This document shows positions 44,938-56,062 of a stretch of 64,000 nt of DNA, one piece after another. Under the pieces are notes generated by a model, which worked only from the letters and a program-made list of their open reading frames with translations, had not been told where the DNA came from and did not search any database. Origin of the DNA: Nicotiana tabacum (taxonomy: Eukaryota; Streptophyta; Magnoliopsida; Solanales; Solanaceae); assembly GCF_000715075.1 (NCBI RefSeq), contig NC_134097.1, forward strand, positions 65,381,190-65,445,189, given 5' to 3'. Numbering within the stretch: position 1 is the first letter of the stretch; every line of letters starts with the position of its first letter. Made by a program: the position numbers and the translations under genes.

Positions 44938-45077
44938 ACCTTCTCTCGCCACGTGTGCAATAATAAAGTAAGTGCCCACCTTGTCTCGCCACATGTGCAA
45001 TATAATGTTCCCACATTGTCTTGCCACATGCGCAATCCACATATACATATCCCGCCTTGTCATGCCGCATGTGCAAA
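44938..45077. repeat. short tandem repeats in the LTR
   Basis: Four imperfect copies of a roughly 35-40 base unit share CCTTGTCTCGCCACATGTGCAA, with decay in the outer copies. Confidence 0.75.
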
Positions 45078-46390
45078 TATCAACAGTAACAATAGCATGA
45101 AAGAAACCTCGTGTAACCCAATAACACTCGCATGGCAGAAACCTCGTGCATCACAATAACAAGTACACCAGCAACAATGACAATAAATACAACAGTACGA
45201 CAAGTAATTCAACTCAAGAACTTTCGATTACAGAGAAATAGTAGAACTATTTCACAAGAAATAACCACAATAGAAAATACTAGGCACAATAAGAATAGCT
45301 CATCAAGGAGGAAATACTATGTAACAATGATCCCACCATATACAGTTCAGCAACAAGGGAGCTAACACGTGTCAATAATTCCAAATAAGAACATGTCAAC
45401 TAAAATATAGGATATCTAAACTTCTTTTAAGGTTGGACAATTTACGAAGAATGTACAACTAATTCAATTAAAGATAAACAACGAAAAGTTAATCATAGCC
45501 TCAATTAAGACTAAACAATTACATGATGTGATAATAATAATTTCAAATAAAGATAAGCAGTTATGAAAAGATAGAATGACAATAGAATAGGAAAAAATCT
45601 TCAGTTAAGTCAAAGAAGAGTCAAATAGGCAATAAAAGTGAATCATAAAGCAATTAATTCCAATTAAAGCATGTAGATGTGAACTAGTAAATAGGAAACT
45701 CAATCATATCAAGAACAACTTCATACTCAGTGAATATAATGACCTAAGAACCCTAAAAGATCGACTTTCCACAAATAAGTCCAAGCACGCACTCGTCACC
45801 TCGCGTACACGGACTACAATTAGCATAAAAGACTCAAATCCTAAGGGAAAATTCCCCACATAAGGTTAGCCAAGATACTTACCTCAAAGAAGACACATTG
45901 ATAGTCAAAAATGAAATTCTCGTGTGTAAAGGCCTCCCGACGGCTCAAATATAATCAAAATAACTTCAACCACAAATTAAACTCATAAGAAACTATCCCG
46001 GATCATAAAGTCTCAATCTTTATCAAAATCTAAAATTGGTCCAAAAGTCGACCCTCAAGCCCGCACCTCAGAACCCGACAAATTTTATAAAATCCGAATA
46101 CCCATTTCGATACAAGTTCAACCACACAATAATTATCAAATTTCGACATCATTTCGCCCTTCAAATCATGATTTTTCATTTTGAAAATTTTCTACAAAAA
46201 CCTCCATTTTCCTCAACACAAAGCACAAATTAAATGATAAAAATAAAGATAAAATCATGGGAACATAATAAGTTCTACGTAAAGAACACTTGCACAATCG
46301 TTTTGCTTTAAAACCCCACAAAGAATCGCTCAAAACCGAGCTCTACAAGTCAAAATATGATAAAAATGGCCTAACCCTCGATTTGAAGAT

Positions 46391-46407
46391 CTTATATTCT
46401 GCCCAGG
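46391..46407 (-). promoter_or_regulatory. putative LTR core promoter (CCTGGGCAGAA plus TATA)
   Basis: On the minus strand CCTGGGCAGAA (46407-46397) runs into AATATAAG (46398-46391). The same block with TATAAAT occurs at 50028-50047 in another LTR, which supports a promoter role. Confidence 0.5.
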
Positions 46408-46411
46408 TCTG

Positions 46412-46735
46412 TATGCATCGCGAACGCGGAGAAAGGGTCACATTCGCAGAGTAGAAAATTGAGGCTGCCAAGAAAGACCCTTCGTGAATGCTAGTAAAGG
46501 GATGTGAATGCGATGAACAATGGACAGGAGCTTACACGAACGCGTAAGGGACACGCGAACACGAAGAGGAAAATGATCACCAGAGACCAAGGACTGATTC
46601 TTCTATGCGAACACGATGAATGGGATGAGCAGGGCTACACGATCACGAGTCATACTATACAAACGCGAAGAAGGAAAGTCAAGTGGGTCAATAGAACACT
46701 ATGTGAATGCGTAAGGCACTTCACAATCGCGAAAA
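46412..46735. repeat. CpG motif cluster (CGCGAACGCG type), decayed
   Basis: Repeated CGCGAACGCG, CACGAACGCG, CACGCGAACACGAAG and TGCGAACACGATG words fill this part of the LTR. They lie directly upstream, on the minus strand, of the CCTGGGCAGAA-TATA block. Confidence 0.7.
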
Positions 46736-47446
46736 AGGATATCAGACACCAAAAACAAGCAATCCAAAAATAGAGGAAATTGGCCCTAGCCCATCCGGAA
46801 CACACCCGATACCCCAAGTATCCCGTCTACACACACAAACAAGTTTCATAACCTAACACGGACCTACTCGAGGTCTCAAATCACATCAACCAATGCCGAA
46901 ACTATGAATCATACCATGAATCAAACTTATGAACTTTCAAATCTTCCAACTTCTGAAACTCGTGTCGAACCCTATCAAATCAACCCGCAATGATGCCAAA
47001 TTTTGCAGACAAGTCCCATATGACACAATAGATATGTTCTAACTCTCGGAATACCATTACGACCCCGATATACAAAAAGTCAACTCTTGGTCAAACTTTT
47101 TCATTTTCAAAACTCCATCTTTTCCAACTTTCGCCGAAATACTCCAAATTACCCTACAGACCTCCAAATCCAAATCCGGACGCACGCCTAAGTCCAAAAT
47201 CATCATACGAAGTTGTTGAAATTATCCAAAACTTATTCCAAAGCCATTTACACTAAAGTCAAATTCCGGTCAACCCTCACTACTTAAGCTTCCAAAACTT
47301 AAATCCTTCTTCCGATTTGACTCTAAATCATCCGGTAAAGTAATTCAACCATGCACACAAGTCATAATACACATTACGACGTTGCTCAAGTCCTTACACA
47401 TGCTTTTTATCTAAATACTATGACTCATTACTAACTCTTTATGTAC

Positions 47447-48726
47447 ACGCTGGGATGTAATTTCACGTTTCTCGGTTTAAACATAGTCAGTTTGGCTACA
47501 ATATTTGTAGTTAACTACTTCCGTCGGTCCACTTTAATTAATTTTTTTAGTTATTTTATACATATTAAGGAATTCATCTTTTAACATTAATTAATAATTA
47601 AATTGACTATTTTAATCTTAATTTGCTCATTGGAACTATAACAAATACTCCAATGCTCTTTACTCCTAGGGAAAATTTGAAAAAAAGAAATTAATTCCTT
47701 CTTGATATATAAAATGTCAAATATTATGAACAAGAAAAAGACAAAAAAAAAAATTAAATAAAGTGGACCGCAGAGAGCAATGGCTTTGCTTGCGCATATT
47801 GGTATTGCAATGAATAAAACTTTGGAGAATATTGTTGAAGGATATAATTAAACTAACCACATAAACACAAATAGTTTATCCAACCGAGGCATCACACACG
47901 TTTCACAAATTTCTCCGAGCTAACTACAAATAAGAACCAAAAAGAACAAAGTATTAAATGTAGCCGAACTTAAATTGTGGATATTAAAAAGTAGATTTGT
48001 ACTCCAGAAATCTCAAATTCACAATTTTTACAAAGTTCTATTTTTTGGAGATTATTAGACGACATTGCTATGAGGTTTCCCAAAGTTCTTGTTCGCCTTC
48101 TCAAGTAGCATATTTCTAGTTGACCTGATGGCAAAAGAAGATCAAGAATAATGGACATATTTCTATAAACATAGTGGCATTAATTTCAGGGGCTGCCTGT
48201 GAAGGCAAATTACCAAGAAGTAAATAATGCTCACATAAGAATTATGAAAGGCATAAGATTTATGCAATCTCATGATTAGACTACATGTTGAAATCTTGAT
48301 AATTTTGTTTTTTCGTTTGGTGGATAAACCTCGTGAGTTCTAGTGTATAGCCATAGATGTTTCAACATTCAACAATACTTTCTTTATTTTATCCTCATGT
48401 TATGAGTAATTTTATTGTATGTTCTATGTATCTTCTCACACAAAATAAGAAATGGTTCTGCGTTAGATGTCCTTCAGTAACTTAGTACCAACTACCTAGG
48501 CCTTTAAACAAAACCTTAAGTTTGAACCAACTGTTAGATGTTTACGCTTTAAAGGAGGGTGGGAACATGTCCATATAAGTAAATGCCAAGTCCATCTGGC
48601 ATGAGTATCCATTTTCGTGAAGAGCATAAGGAAACTTGATTCAATAGGAAATAATGAGAAGCAGAGCATATTTCTAGAAAGACATTAAAAAGGATAGACT
48701 TGCCCTTCCAGTGTACCTTCTACTAA
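47447..48726. other. AT-rich region, no gene recognised
   Basis: A 62-codon minus-strand frame at 47970-48158 is the longest frame and has no domain I recognise. I see no RNA gene. This may be old intergenic DNA. Confidence 0.35.
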
Positions 48727-49110
48727 TGTATGGGTGTCTAACGGGCCGGGTCAGCCTGTTTTCGGACCGGCCTAGACAGGTTAAAACTAAAACCAGCCCG
48801 GACCGGTACAAAAGGGATGGGTTAAAGGGGTAGGGGGGTTAGTCCGTCTACTTAATTCCTACCGGTTAACCGGACTGGTCAAACCCGATCAACGATTTTT
48901 ACTGTTCATCCAATTAATCGGCCCTGACCGGTATAACGGATAACTAATTTTTTTAAATTTTTAATAGTGGGCCTTATTTCGGACCGTCGGCAACGGTCTT
49001 CTGCCCTTATTGCCATTGCCCAATAACAGAGTTTCACAAATAGCCCATTTTTGTTTTAATTTTTTTTAAAAAAAATTAAAACCCCTTTGAAAAACTATAA
49101 ACATCCCCCC
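48727..49110. mobile_element. hAT-like terminal fragment (MITE-like)
   Basis: GGGTGTCTAACGGGCCGGG resembles the ends of plant hAT non-autonomous elements. It is followed by many CCGG and ACCGG words in both orientations, as in their subterminal repeats. The right part is cut by the poly-C tract and the LTR start at 49117, so no second end or target duplication is visible. Confidence 0.4.
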
Positions 49111-49794
49111 CCCCCCCGTAACGACTCGGCCAGTTGTCTCATAAGTTACCTCTCCGTTTTCCCCATTTCTATTTCTTTATTCTTTGTTTATCCGTGCTAT
49201 GTGGTATCGGGTTGGTCGGATCGAATCCTGAATGATTTTGGTAAGGTTGGAGATACTTAGTCTCTTTTGAGGAATCTTAAGTTGGAAAAGTCAACCGAAT
49301 GTTGACTTATGTGTTAGAAGGCTCGGATGTGAGTTCTGATGGTTCGGTTAGCTTTTGGAGGAGATTTGGGACTTAGGAGCGCCATTAGAATGAGTTTTGG
49401 AGGTTCAGACTAAATTTAGGCTTGAATTGGCGAAGTTGATATTTTGGCAATTTTTGGTTGGTAGGCGAGATTTTGATATAAAGGTCGGAATGGAATTCCG
49501 AGAGTTATAGTAGTTCCGTTGTGTCATTTAGGATGTGTGTGAAAAATTTCAGGTCATTCGGACGTGGTTTGGTTGGGTGTTTTATCAAAAGCGTAATTCG
49601 GAAGATTTTTGAAAGTTAGGCTTGAATCCGATGTGTTTTGGTTGATTTGATATTGTTTGAGCTATTTTGAAGATTTGAATAAGTTTGAATAAGGTTTTCG
49701 GATATGTTGGTGCTTTTGGTTGAGATCCCGGGGGCCTCGAGGTTATTTTGGATTGTTGACGGGGAGTTTGAGAAATTGTTGCAACTGCAGATTT

Positions 49795-50027
49795 TTTGCT
49801 GCTTCTGGTATTTCCACAACTGCGGATTGGGGACCGCAGATGTGACGCCGCATATGCGAAAGAGGAGTCATAGAAGCAGTTAAGGGACCACATTTGTGAA
49901 GGCGCAGATGCGGTATAGTTCATCGCATATGCGTAACCTGGGACTTAAATGATTTCCGCAGAAGCGGTTCGTGGATCGCAAATGCGGTACCGCAGAAGCG
50001 GTAAATAGGGCTGCAGATGTGAAAATT
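49795..50027. repeat. palindromic CpG motif cluster (CGCATATGCG and CCGCAGAAGCGG types)
   Basis: It contains CGCATATGCG at 49849-49858 and 49924-49933, CCGCAGAAGCGG at 49956-49967 and the longer TACCGCAGAAGCGGTA at 49988-50003. GCAGATGCGG and CGCAAATGCGG variants occur between them. The cluster ends at the promoter block at 50028. Confidence 0.85.
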
Positions 50028-50047
50028 CCTGGGCAGAAGGTATAAAT
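50028..50047 (+). promoter_or_regulatory. putative LTR core promoter (CCTGGGCAGAA plus TATAAAT)
   Basis: CCTGGGCAGAA at 50028-50038 is followed after two bases by TATAAAT at 50041-50047, immediately downstream of the palindrome cluster. A homologous block occurs at 46391-46407. Confidence 0.6.
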
Positions 50048-51710
50048 TGTGTCCTTCACGTTTTTGAGCTATTTTCACCTTTTCTAATTCGGCTTGGGAG
50101 CTTTTGGACGATTTTGAAGAGGGATTTCAAAGGAACTTCATCGAGGTAAGGAATTTGGACCCAAAACTCACTCTTATGCTATTATTTCACGGATTCAAGC
50201 TATAATTAATGGAATTTAAGGGCTAAAATTAGGGAAAACTAGGGCTTGGAAAGTTAGACCTTTGATTGAGGATTTGAAGGACCATTTGTGGTCGAATTTC
50301 AAAACTTTTGATATGTATGAACTCGTGAAGAGATAAGGAATTTATTGATGTAAAAATTATCGAATTTTGAGACGTGGGCCTGGGGGTCGGGTTTTGGTAA
50401 TTTCGGAATTTATGTTGTAAATTGATTATTTTCGCTTGGGCTTCGTTCCCTTAGCATATTTTGACGTCCTCATTATTATTTTGGATAGATTCAACACGAG
50501 TGGAGGCCGATTCGAGGGGCAAAGGCTTCACGAGCTAGAGATTTGACCGATTCGAGGTGAGTAATGATTGTAAATGATGTTCTGAGGGTTTGAAACCCCG
50601 GATTGCACATCATGGTGCTATATTAAGGTGACACACACGCTTGATGACGAGCGTGGGTTCGTGCACTGTTGGGGATTGTGACTTATTCCGTCCCAAGTGA
50701 CTATTTTACCGCGTATTTGACTAAAATCTTTTTGCTATCATCATGATTTGGGCTGAATGCCATATTTGGGCCTTGTGCCAACTATTTGAACCCTTCGGGG
50801 ATTTTTACTGGTATTTCCTCACTGTTTCGACTTTATACTTGAACTCAGTCATGTTATATTTCACTGTTTTTTGTACTCAGCCATGTTTACTCTATTTTAA
50901 CACTTACATGATCTTTTAAATGATATTTTTGGGGCTGAGAATCATGTTTTACTATTTCTCGAGTGGCTTGTGAGGATTTTGACTGAGTAAGGCCGATGAC
51001 CTATGTTGTGAGGAAACATTTGATACTGATTATGAGGCCGAGGGCCTGAGATATGTACGCCATGAGGTGGCTTGATTGATATGAGGCCGAGGGCCTAGTG
51101 ATGATGCCACGAGATGGCTTGATATTGTGCTTGGGCCGTAAGGGGCCCCTCCAGGAGTCTGTACACCCAGAAAGTGTGGGTACCCATTGTAATGGTTTTA
51201 CTGCTTCATTATAACATGCTTTGGGAATTATGTGATTTCCTTCTTTCAGTCTTTATTTATGATTATTACTCACTGAGTTGGAGTACTCACTTTACTCCCT
51301 ACACCCTGTGTGCAAATTCAGGTGTATCTGGTCTCGCTCCCGAGTGCTGATCATTTCCGACTCAGGCGGATCCGAAGAGTCTCTAGGTAGCTATTGGCGC
51401 TCGCAGCTCGGAGCTCTTCCCTATCTTATTTCTTCTAATTCTTAGTTTTTGTATTAAACTCTATAGTTATATATATTTTGAGTATTCTGTTGTGTTAGAT
51501 GCTCATGACTAGTGACACCCTGGTATCGGGCTGTTTTGGGTTATTTTCCGCGAGTTATGTTATTATCTGATAACTTTGGATTATCTTATCATGCTTTAGA
51601 TTTATTTCTTTTGGTTTAACTGTTAATAATTGGATATGGGAAGTGTCGGTTGGCCTTGTCTTCACGAGAGGCGACATCATGACCGGGTCCGATTTTAGGG
51701 TCGTGACAAG

Positions 51711-51725
51711 TTGCTATCAGAGCCT
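51711..51725 (+). other. primer binding site, initiator Met tRNA type
   Basis: TTGCTATCAGAGCC follows the LTR end after two bases. It differs at one position from TTGGTATCAGAGCC seen at 59085. Confidence 0.85.
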
Positions 51726-51909
51726 AGGTTACATAGGTCTCACGAGTCATGAGCAGGTTTAGTAGAGTCTCGCGGATCGGTATAGAGACATTTGTATTTA
51801 TCCTCGAGAGGCTTCAGAACCTTTAGAAAGAACTTCATATTCTTGAAATTCTTGTCATGCAAATTTGTTGATCCGAGTACTAAACTTCTGTTATTCTATT
51901 CTCTCACAG

Positions 51910-53338
51910 ATGGTGAGGACGCGCGCTACTGGTCGGGATGGACGACGAGCAGTACCACCAGTTGTGGCCACCAGAGGCCGAGGACACGGCCGTGGTCGTG
52001 GTAGGTGTAGAGCAGCTAGGGCAGCACCTGCAGATCCACCAGCTGCCCCAGTTCAGGATCAATTTCCCAGTTATGGACGCTCCAGTAGCACCAGCTGTGC
52101 CCATTGTGATTCCAGGTCTTCAGGAGACCTTGGATCAGATTTTATCAGTTTGCACTGGCCTAGCTCAGGCAGTTTCAGCCACAACTAATACACAGGCCGG
52201 GGGAGGCAATCAGACTCCTACCGCTCGCACACCTGAGCAGGTCGTGCAGGGACTTCAGATGCCAGGGGCACCTCCAGCCCAGCCGGTTGTAGCTGCTCTG
52301 GACTATGTAGTTCCTACTATGCTAGAGGATAAGCAGCATAGGTTGGAGAGGTTTGGTAGACTGCAGCCTCCGACCTTCAGTGGTTTAGAGGACAAGGATA
52401 CTCAGGGTTTCTTAGATAAGTGTTAGAGGATGCTTCGTATAACGGGTATTCTGGAAACCAGCGGGGTCGCTTTAATTACTTATCAGTTTTCGGGAGCTGC
52501 CTTCACTTGGTAGGAGGATTTTGAGAGGCGTAGGCCTGTTGGTGTAGCACCCCTTACCTGGCAACAGTTTCTCTTTTTGTAAAAGTATGCGCCACAGTCC
52601 CACAGAGAGGAGCTACGTAGGGAGTTTGAGTGGTTGCGTCAGGGGGAGATGACTATGACACAGTACGAGATGAGGTTCTCCGAGTTAGCTCGTCATGCTA
52701 TTTGGATGGTTCCGACAGATAGAGAGAGAGGATTAGAAGGTTTGTTGATGGCCTCACTTATCAGCTTCGTATTCTCATGACCAGGGAGAGGGTGGTTGGT
52801 GCTACCTTTGAGGAGGTTGTAGACATTTCTCGGGAGATTGAGTCTGTTCGTCGTCAAGAGCACGAGGAGAGGGAGGCCAAGATGCCTCGAGGATCTAGTA
52901 GTTATAGCGGTACTCCTTTGATAGGTCAGTTTCAGCATGGCAGAGGCTGTCCATTTTGGCATGCTCAGCCAGCTCGCCCAGGTTGTCATGGGGCATCATC
53001 GGGCCATGGTTCTCATAGTTATCATCAGAGCCAATCATCACTTAGTGCCATTCCAGCTCAGAGTTCATCTCGTGCTCCATCAGTGCAGGGCTCTTCTATG
53101 CCGAGTGCATCTGCTAGTCACTCTGGTGCGAGGGGTTCCCTTCAGTCCCTTTCTCTAGCACCTGGGAGTTGTTATGAGAGTGGTGAGATGGGTCATATGT
53201 GGAGGCAGTACCCTCGTCGTCTTGTGAGCTCATCTCAGCAGAGGGGTCAATCATCTGCTTCAGTGCCAGTTACTTCACCACCACCCGCTCAGCCAGCTAG
53301 GGGTGGAGATCAGTCAGCTAGGGGTTGCCCTTGAGGGG
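51910..53338 (+). pseudogene. gag of the truncated Tekay element
   Basis: The ATG at 51910 gives MVRTRATGRDGRR and an Arg/Gly-rich N terminus, then shifts frame near 52060. The capsid blocks FSGLEDKDTQGFLDKC, LTWQQF, FEWLRQGEMTM and FSELARHAIWMVPTDRER are present with stops at about 52424, 52512 and 52578. The C-terminal frame (52777-53334) has the Ser/Gly/His-rich linker and a zinc knuckle reading CYESGEMGHMWRQY, with two of its three Cys replaced. Several stops replace CAG or TGG of the sister gene at 59284. Confidence 0.85.
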
Positions 53339-53339
53339 G

Positions 53340-53572
53340 AGGTCGATCAGGTGGCGGTCAAGCCCATTTCTATGCACTTCCAGCTAGACCCGATATTATT
53401 GCTTCCGATGTTGTTATTACATGTATTGTTTCAGTCTGCCACAGAGATGCCTCTATATTATTTGATCCCGGTTTCACCTTTTCTTATTTGTCATCATACT
53501 TTGCTCGTTATTTGGGTACGCCCCATGAGTTTCTTGCTTTACCTGTTCATGTATCTACCCCGGTAGGCGTGA
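53340..53572 (+). pseudogene. protease start of the truncated Tekay element
   Basis: DASILFDPGFTFSY is recognisable, with the active-site Ser of DPGS changed to Phe, then LGTPHEFLALPVHVSTPVG. The frame ends at about 53572, where an LTR fragment in the opposite orientation begins. The remainder of pol is missing. Confidence 0.8.
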
Positions 53573-54265
53573 TACCACTTACTCTTGAAGAACGACATCA
53601 AAACATTCTTGAAATACCCAAGTTAAACTCCAATAACCATCCAAACTCCACCCGAGGCCCTCGGGACCTCAATCAAATATATCAACAAGTCCTAAAATAT
53701 CATGTGAACTTACTCGGAGTTTCAAATCATGCCAAGCAACGTCGAAACTACAATTCACACCTCAATTCGGACTTATGAGTTTTAAACTTTTCCTTTTACA
53801 AAGCGCATGCCGAAACGTATAAAATGAATCCGGAATGACTTCAAATTTTGCACACAAATCCCAAATAACATAACAAAGCTACAATAACTCTTGGAATTTC
53901 ATTTCGACCCCCGGATCAAAATCTCACCTTTCAACCGGAAATCGTCAAAATACTAACTTCGCCAATTCAAGCCTAATTCTACACCGGACCTCCAAAACCA
54001 CTTTTGATCACACTCCTAAGTCACAAATTACCTTCCGAAGCTAACTGAACCATCGGAACTCACATCCGAGCCCTCTAACTCATAAGTCAACGTCCGGTTG
54101 ACCTTTTCAACTTAAGCCTTCTTAAAAGAGACTAAGTGTCTCAATTCCTTTCAAAACCTTTCCGAATCAACTCGTTCACACCCAACACTGATAATTAAGC
54201 ATAAAGAAATAGGAAATGGGGAAAACGGGGCAGTAACTCACGAGACGACGGGTCGGGTCGTCACA
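53573..54265 (-). repeat. LTR fragment, Tekay-like, minus orientation
   Basis: The minus strand starts at 54265 with TGTGACGACCCGACCCG and continues with the GTGAGTTACTGCCCCG text of this LTR family. It spans about 690 bases and stops where the CpG motif cluster would begin in the intact LTRs. No coding sequence is included. Confidence 0.75.
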
Positions 54266-54418
54266 CTGTTATTCTAGGATTTAATTATGAAACATTGTTT
54301 AATTTAAAGACTTAAAAATGACTCTTAATGCTTAAAGGGTTAAGGTGAGTGTTGTGTCGGCTGGACTTGTCTTCACGAGAGGCGCCATCACGACGGGGCC
54401 GGTTTGGGGTGAGTGACA
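54266..54418 (+). repeat. LTR 3'-end fragment, plus orientation
   Basis: The segment contains GTGTCGGCTGGACTTGTCTTCACGAGAGGCGCCATCACGACG in pieces matching the ends of the LTRs at 51640-51708 and 59020-59082, and finishes GTGAGTGACA. No primer site follows. Confidence 0.65.
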
Positions 54419-54450
54419 TGATCTTTCTTGGTTTGTTGTTCTTGACCCAC

Positions 54451-54771
54451 CTAGAAAAAGGTCCATTTTTGTGGTTTTCTTATTTTAATTTTATCTTTTT
54501 GCGGTGTTATTTCAACTCTTTTTAATTGTTCTATTAGATCGTCTACTTTTGGGATTTCAGTCTTTATCTCCTTTTCTTTAATTATTTTATCTAGCTTTTT
54601 ATTAATTTCTATAAGTAATACTATTAGAGTATTATTCTGTTTTATTATTGTTTGATCTACTTTCCCCTGGGGAGTATAACTAGTCAGTCCCTCTGGATTG
54701 GGTTGAATTCTTTTTATGAACTTTAATGCTTCTTCATATACTGGATCTAGTTCTAGTTGTAACTCACTCAT
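54451..54771 (-). pseudogene. small second gene of the pararetrovirus-like fragment
   Basis: This is an open frame of 106 residues without a stop. It is hydrophilic, with a helical middle rich in Lys, Glu and Ile and a basic C terminus. Its ATG overlaps the stop of the upstream frame as ATGA. Size, position and overlap resemble the small ORF2 of badna-like viruses, which binds nucleic acid. I recognise no motif and the assignment rests on context. Confidence 0.45.
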
Positions 54772-55900
54772 GAAAGAGCGATTTCTTTTATTGTGTCTAT
54801 TTTTTTAAGTTATTTATCTCACTTTTTAATACTTCTACTTGGTGTGTTATTTTTTCTACTAATCTGGTTGTTTGTATTTCTAATTCTTTAGGTTTTTCTG
54901 TAATAGTTTTAATTAATTTCTCTATTTCGTCTTTCTTAGGTATTTTTTTCTAGATTAAATTTATTGTTTAGAAATTGTATTTTTCTGTCTATTTCTAGTT
55001 CTTGTGATTTTAGGAAATCCAAATTTTGTTCTAATTTTTCTAAAGTTTTTCTTTGTTTAGTTTGTAATACTTCTACTAATTCTAGTGTTCTTATTATGTT
55101 TTTATTATTTTCCTAGGTTTTTTCTCCAAAGTTGATTATTATATCTACTAAAGTATTGTATTGTTTATCTTCGGTATGTAATATATGTTCTCCACTACTA
55201 AAATTACACTTAATTACCGTATTATCTTTTAATATTCTATAATTCTTTTTCGGATATATTTTTAAATCTAATTATTCTAGCTTTTTTAGTTTATCTATTT
55301 TTTAACCTAATGGTATCCAAATTTTTCAGTTCTTAAACAATTTTATCCTTTAATTTTCTAAATATATTTCTCTTTTTATATATTGTATTTCCCACTCTAA
55401 AGCTGATATGGTTTCTTAGCTAATACTACGGTTTACTGTATAACTTGGTTCTATGTTTATTTTTAAATCTGATTCTTTTATTTGTTTAGCTAATTCAAAA
55501 GTTGATATTAATAAAGCCTTAGTCTTTCGTAGTATGTTGTTTAATTCTCCTTTTCTTTGTATATTGTTACTTAAAATCTAATAGTTACAAGCTATTTCAT
55601 TAGTTAAAGGATGCTGTCTCAACATATATGTTATCCTAATGGGATATGTTTTATCTTATTCCTAGTGGTTTGGATATAATCATTTTCTTGTTGTATTTGA
55701 ATATTAATTCTTTCTATTTCGAGAAGAAAATCTTCTGTATTTAAAATATCTGGTTCAAAAAACTTAGTTGCGATTCTAACGTTTTTCTATATTTTATGCT
55801 ATTTTTAATAATCTCATGACTAATATATATTATATGGTGATGATAACTGATGTATTTAGCAAAAATAAGTTGTTTCATAAACTGTTTGGTCCGAAAATCT
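54772..55900 (-). pseudogene. first gene of the pararetrovirus-like fragment, many stops
   Basis: Three reading frames in turn give a continuous-looking, highly charged, probably coiled-coil protein from just after the primer site to the ATGA at 54771. I count more than ten in-frame stops and several shifts, so nothing can be made from it. No known domain is visible. Confidence 0.4.
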
Positions 55901-55904
55901 TCTT

Positions 55905-55916
55905 GCTCTGATACCA
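55905..55916 (-). other. primer binding site TGGTATCAGAGC
   Basis: It is a perfect 12-base complement of the plant initiator Met tRNA 3' end on the minus strand. No LTR terminus lies next to it, unlike the sites at 7276, 51711 and 59086. Confidence 0.75.
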
Positions 55917-55920
55917 ATAT

Positions 55921-56062
55921 AAGAGGGATAGTTAAAGTCGTCCAAAAATTAAAATCATGTTCTTAGATGGTATAGATGATATGATTGATATAAGAGGGAT
56001 AGTTAAAGTCGTCTAAAAATTAAAATCATCTTCTTAGATGGTATAGGTGATATGATTGATGG
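55921..56062. repeat. 71-base tandem duplication in the leader
   Basis: Two copies (55921-55991 and 55992-56062) start AAGAGGGATAGTTAAAGTCG and differ at only a few positions. The left copy abuts the primer site. Confidence 0.9.

Larger units (their letters stand above)
43828..47446 (-). repeat. long LTR, minus orientation, probably solo
   Basis: The minus-strand 3' end at 43828 reads GGGACGTGACA and resembles the LTR end at 7294. The start is set at about 47446 (TGTACATAAAG) by comparison with the LTR at 649, where the text about 70 bases inside the end matches 47340-47385. No primer site or coding sequence adjoins either end. It holds its own tandem repeats at 44938-45077, a CpG motif cluster at 46412-46735 and a TATA box beside it. 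The flanking bases do not show a duplication, so one border may be wrong. Confidence 0.55.
49117..51708 (+). repeat. 5' LTR of the truncated Tekay element
   Basis: It starts GTAACGACTCGGCC just after a poly-C run (first T lost) and ends TAGGGTCGTGACA. It shares its beginning, the GAGGCCGAGGGCC words near 51030-51100 and the TTCACGAGAGGCG end block with the LTR at 56377-59082. It is about 2.6 kb long. Confidence 0.88.

Noticed and set aside
46504..46773. An 89-codon plus-strand frame.
   Set aside because: It lies in the CpG motif cluster of an LTR in the opposite orientation and its composition reflects the repeated words.
47970..48158. A 62-codon minus-strand frame in the AT-rich interval as a host gene exon.
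   Set aside because: There is no recognisable domain, no supporting neighbouring exon and no convincing splice sites.
49105..49117. The poly-C run as a regulatory or quadruplex feature.
   Set aside because: A single homopolymer at an LTR border is more likely slippage or an assembly artefact.
51792..52188. Overlapping Arg-rich frames as a separate small gene.
   Set aside because: They are alternative frames of the GRG-rich N terminus of gag.
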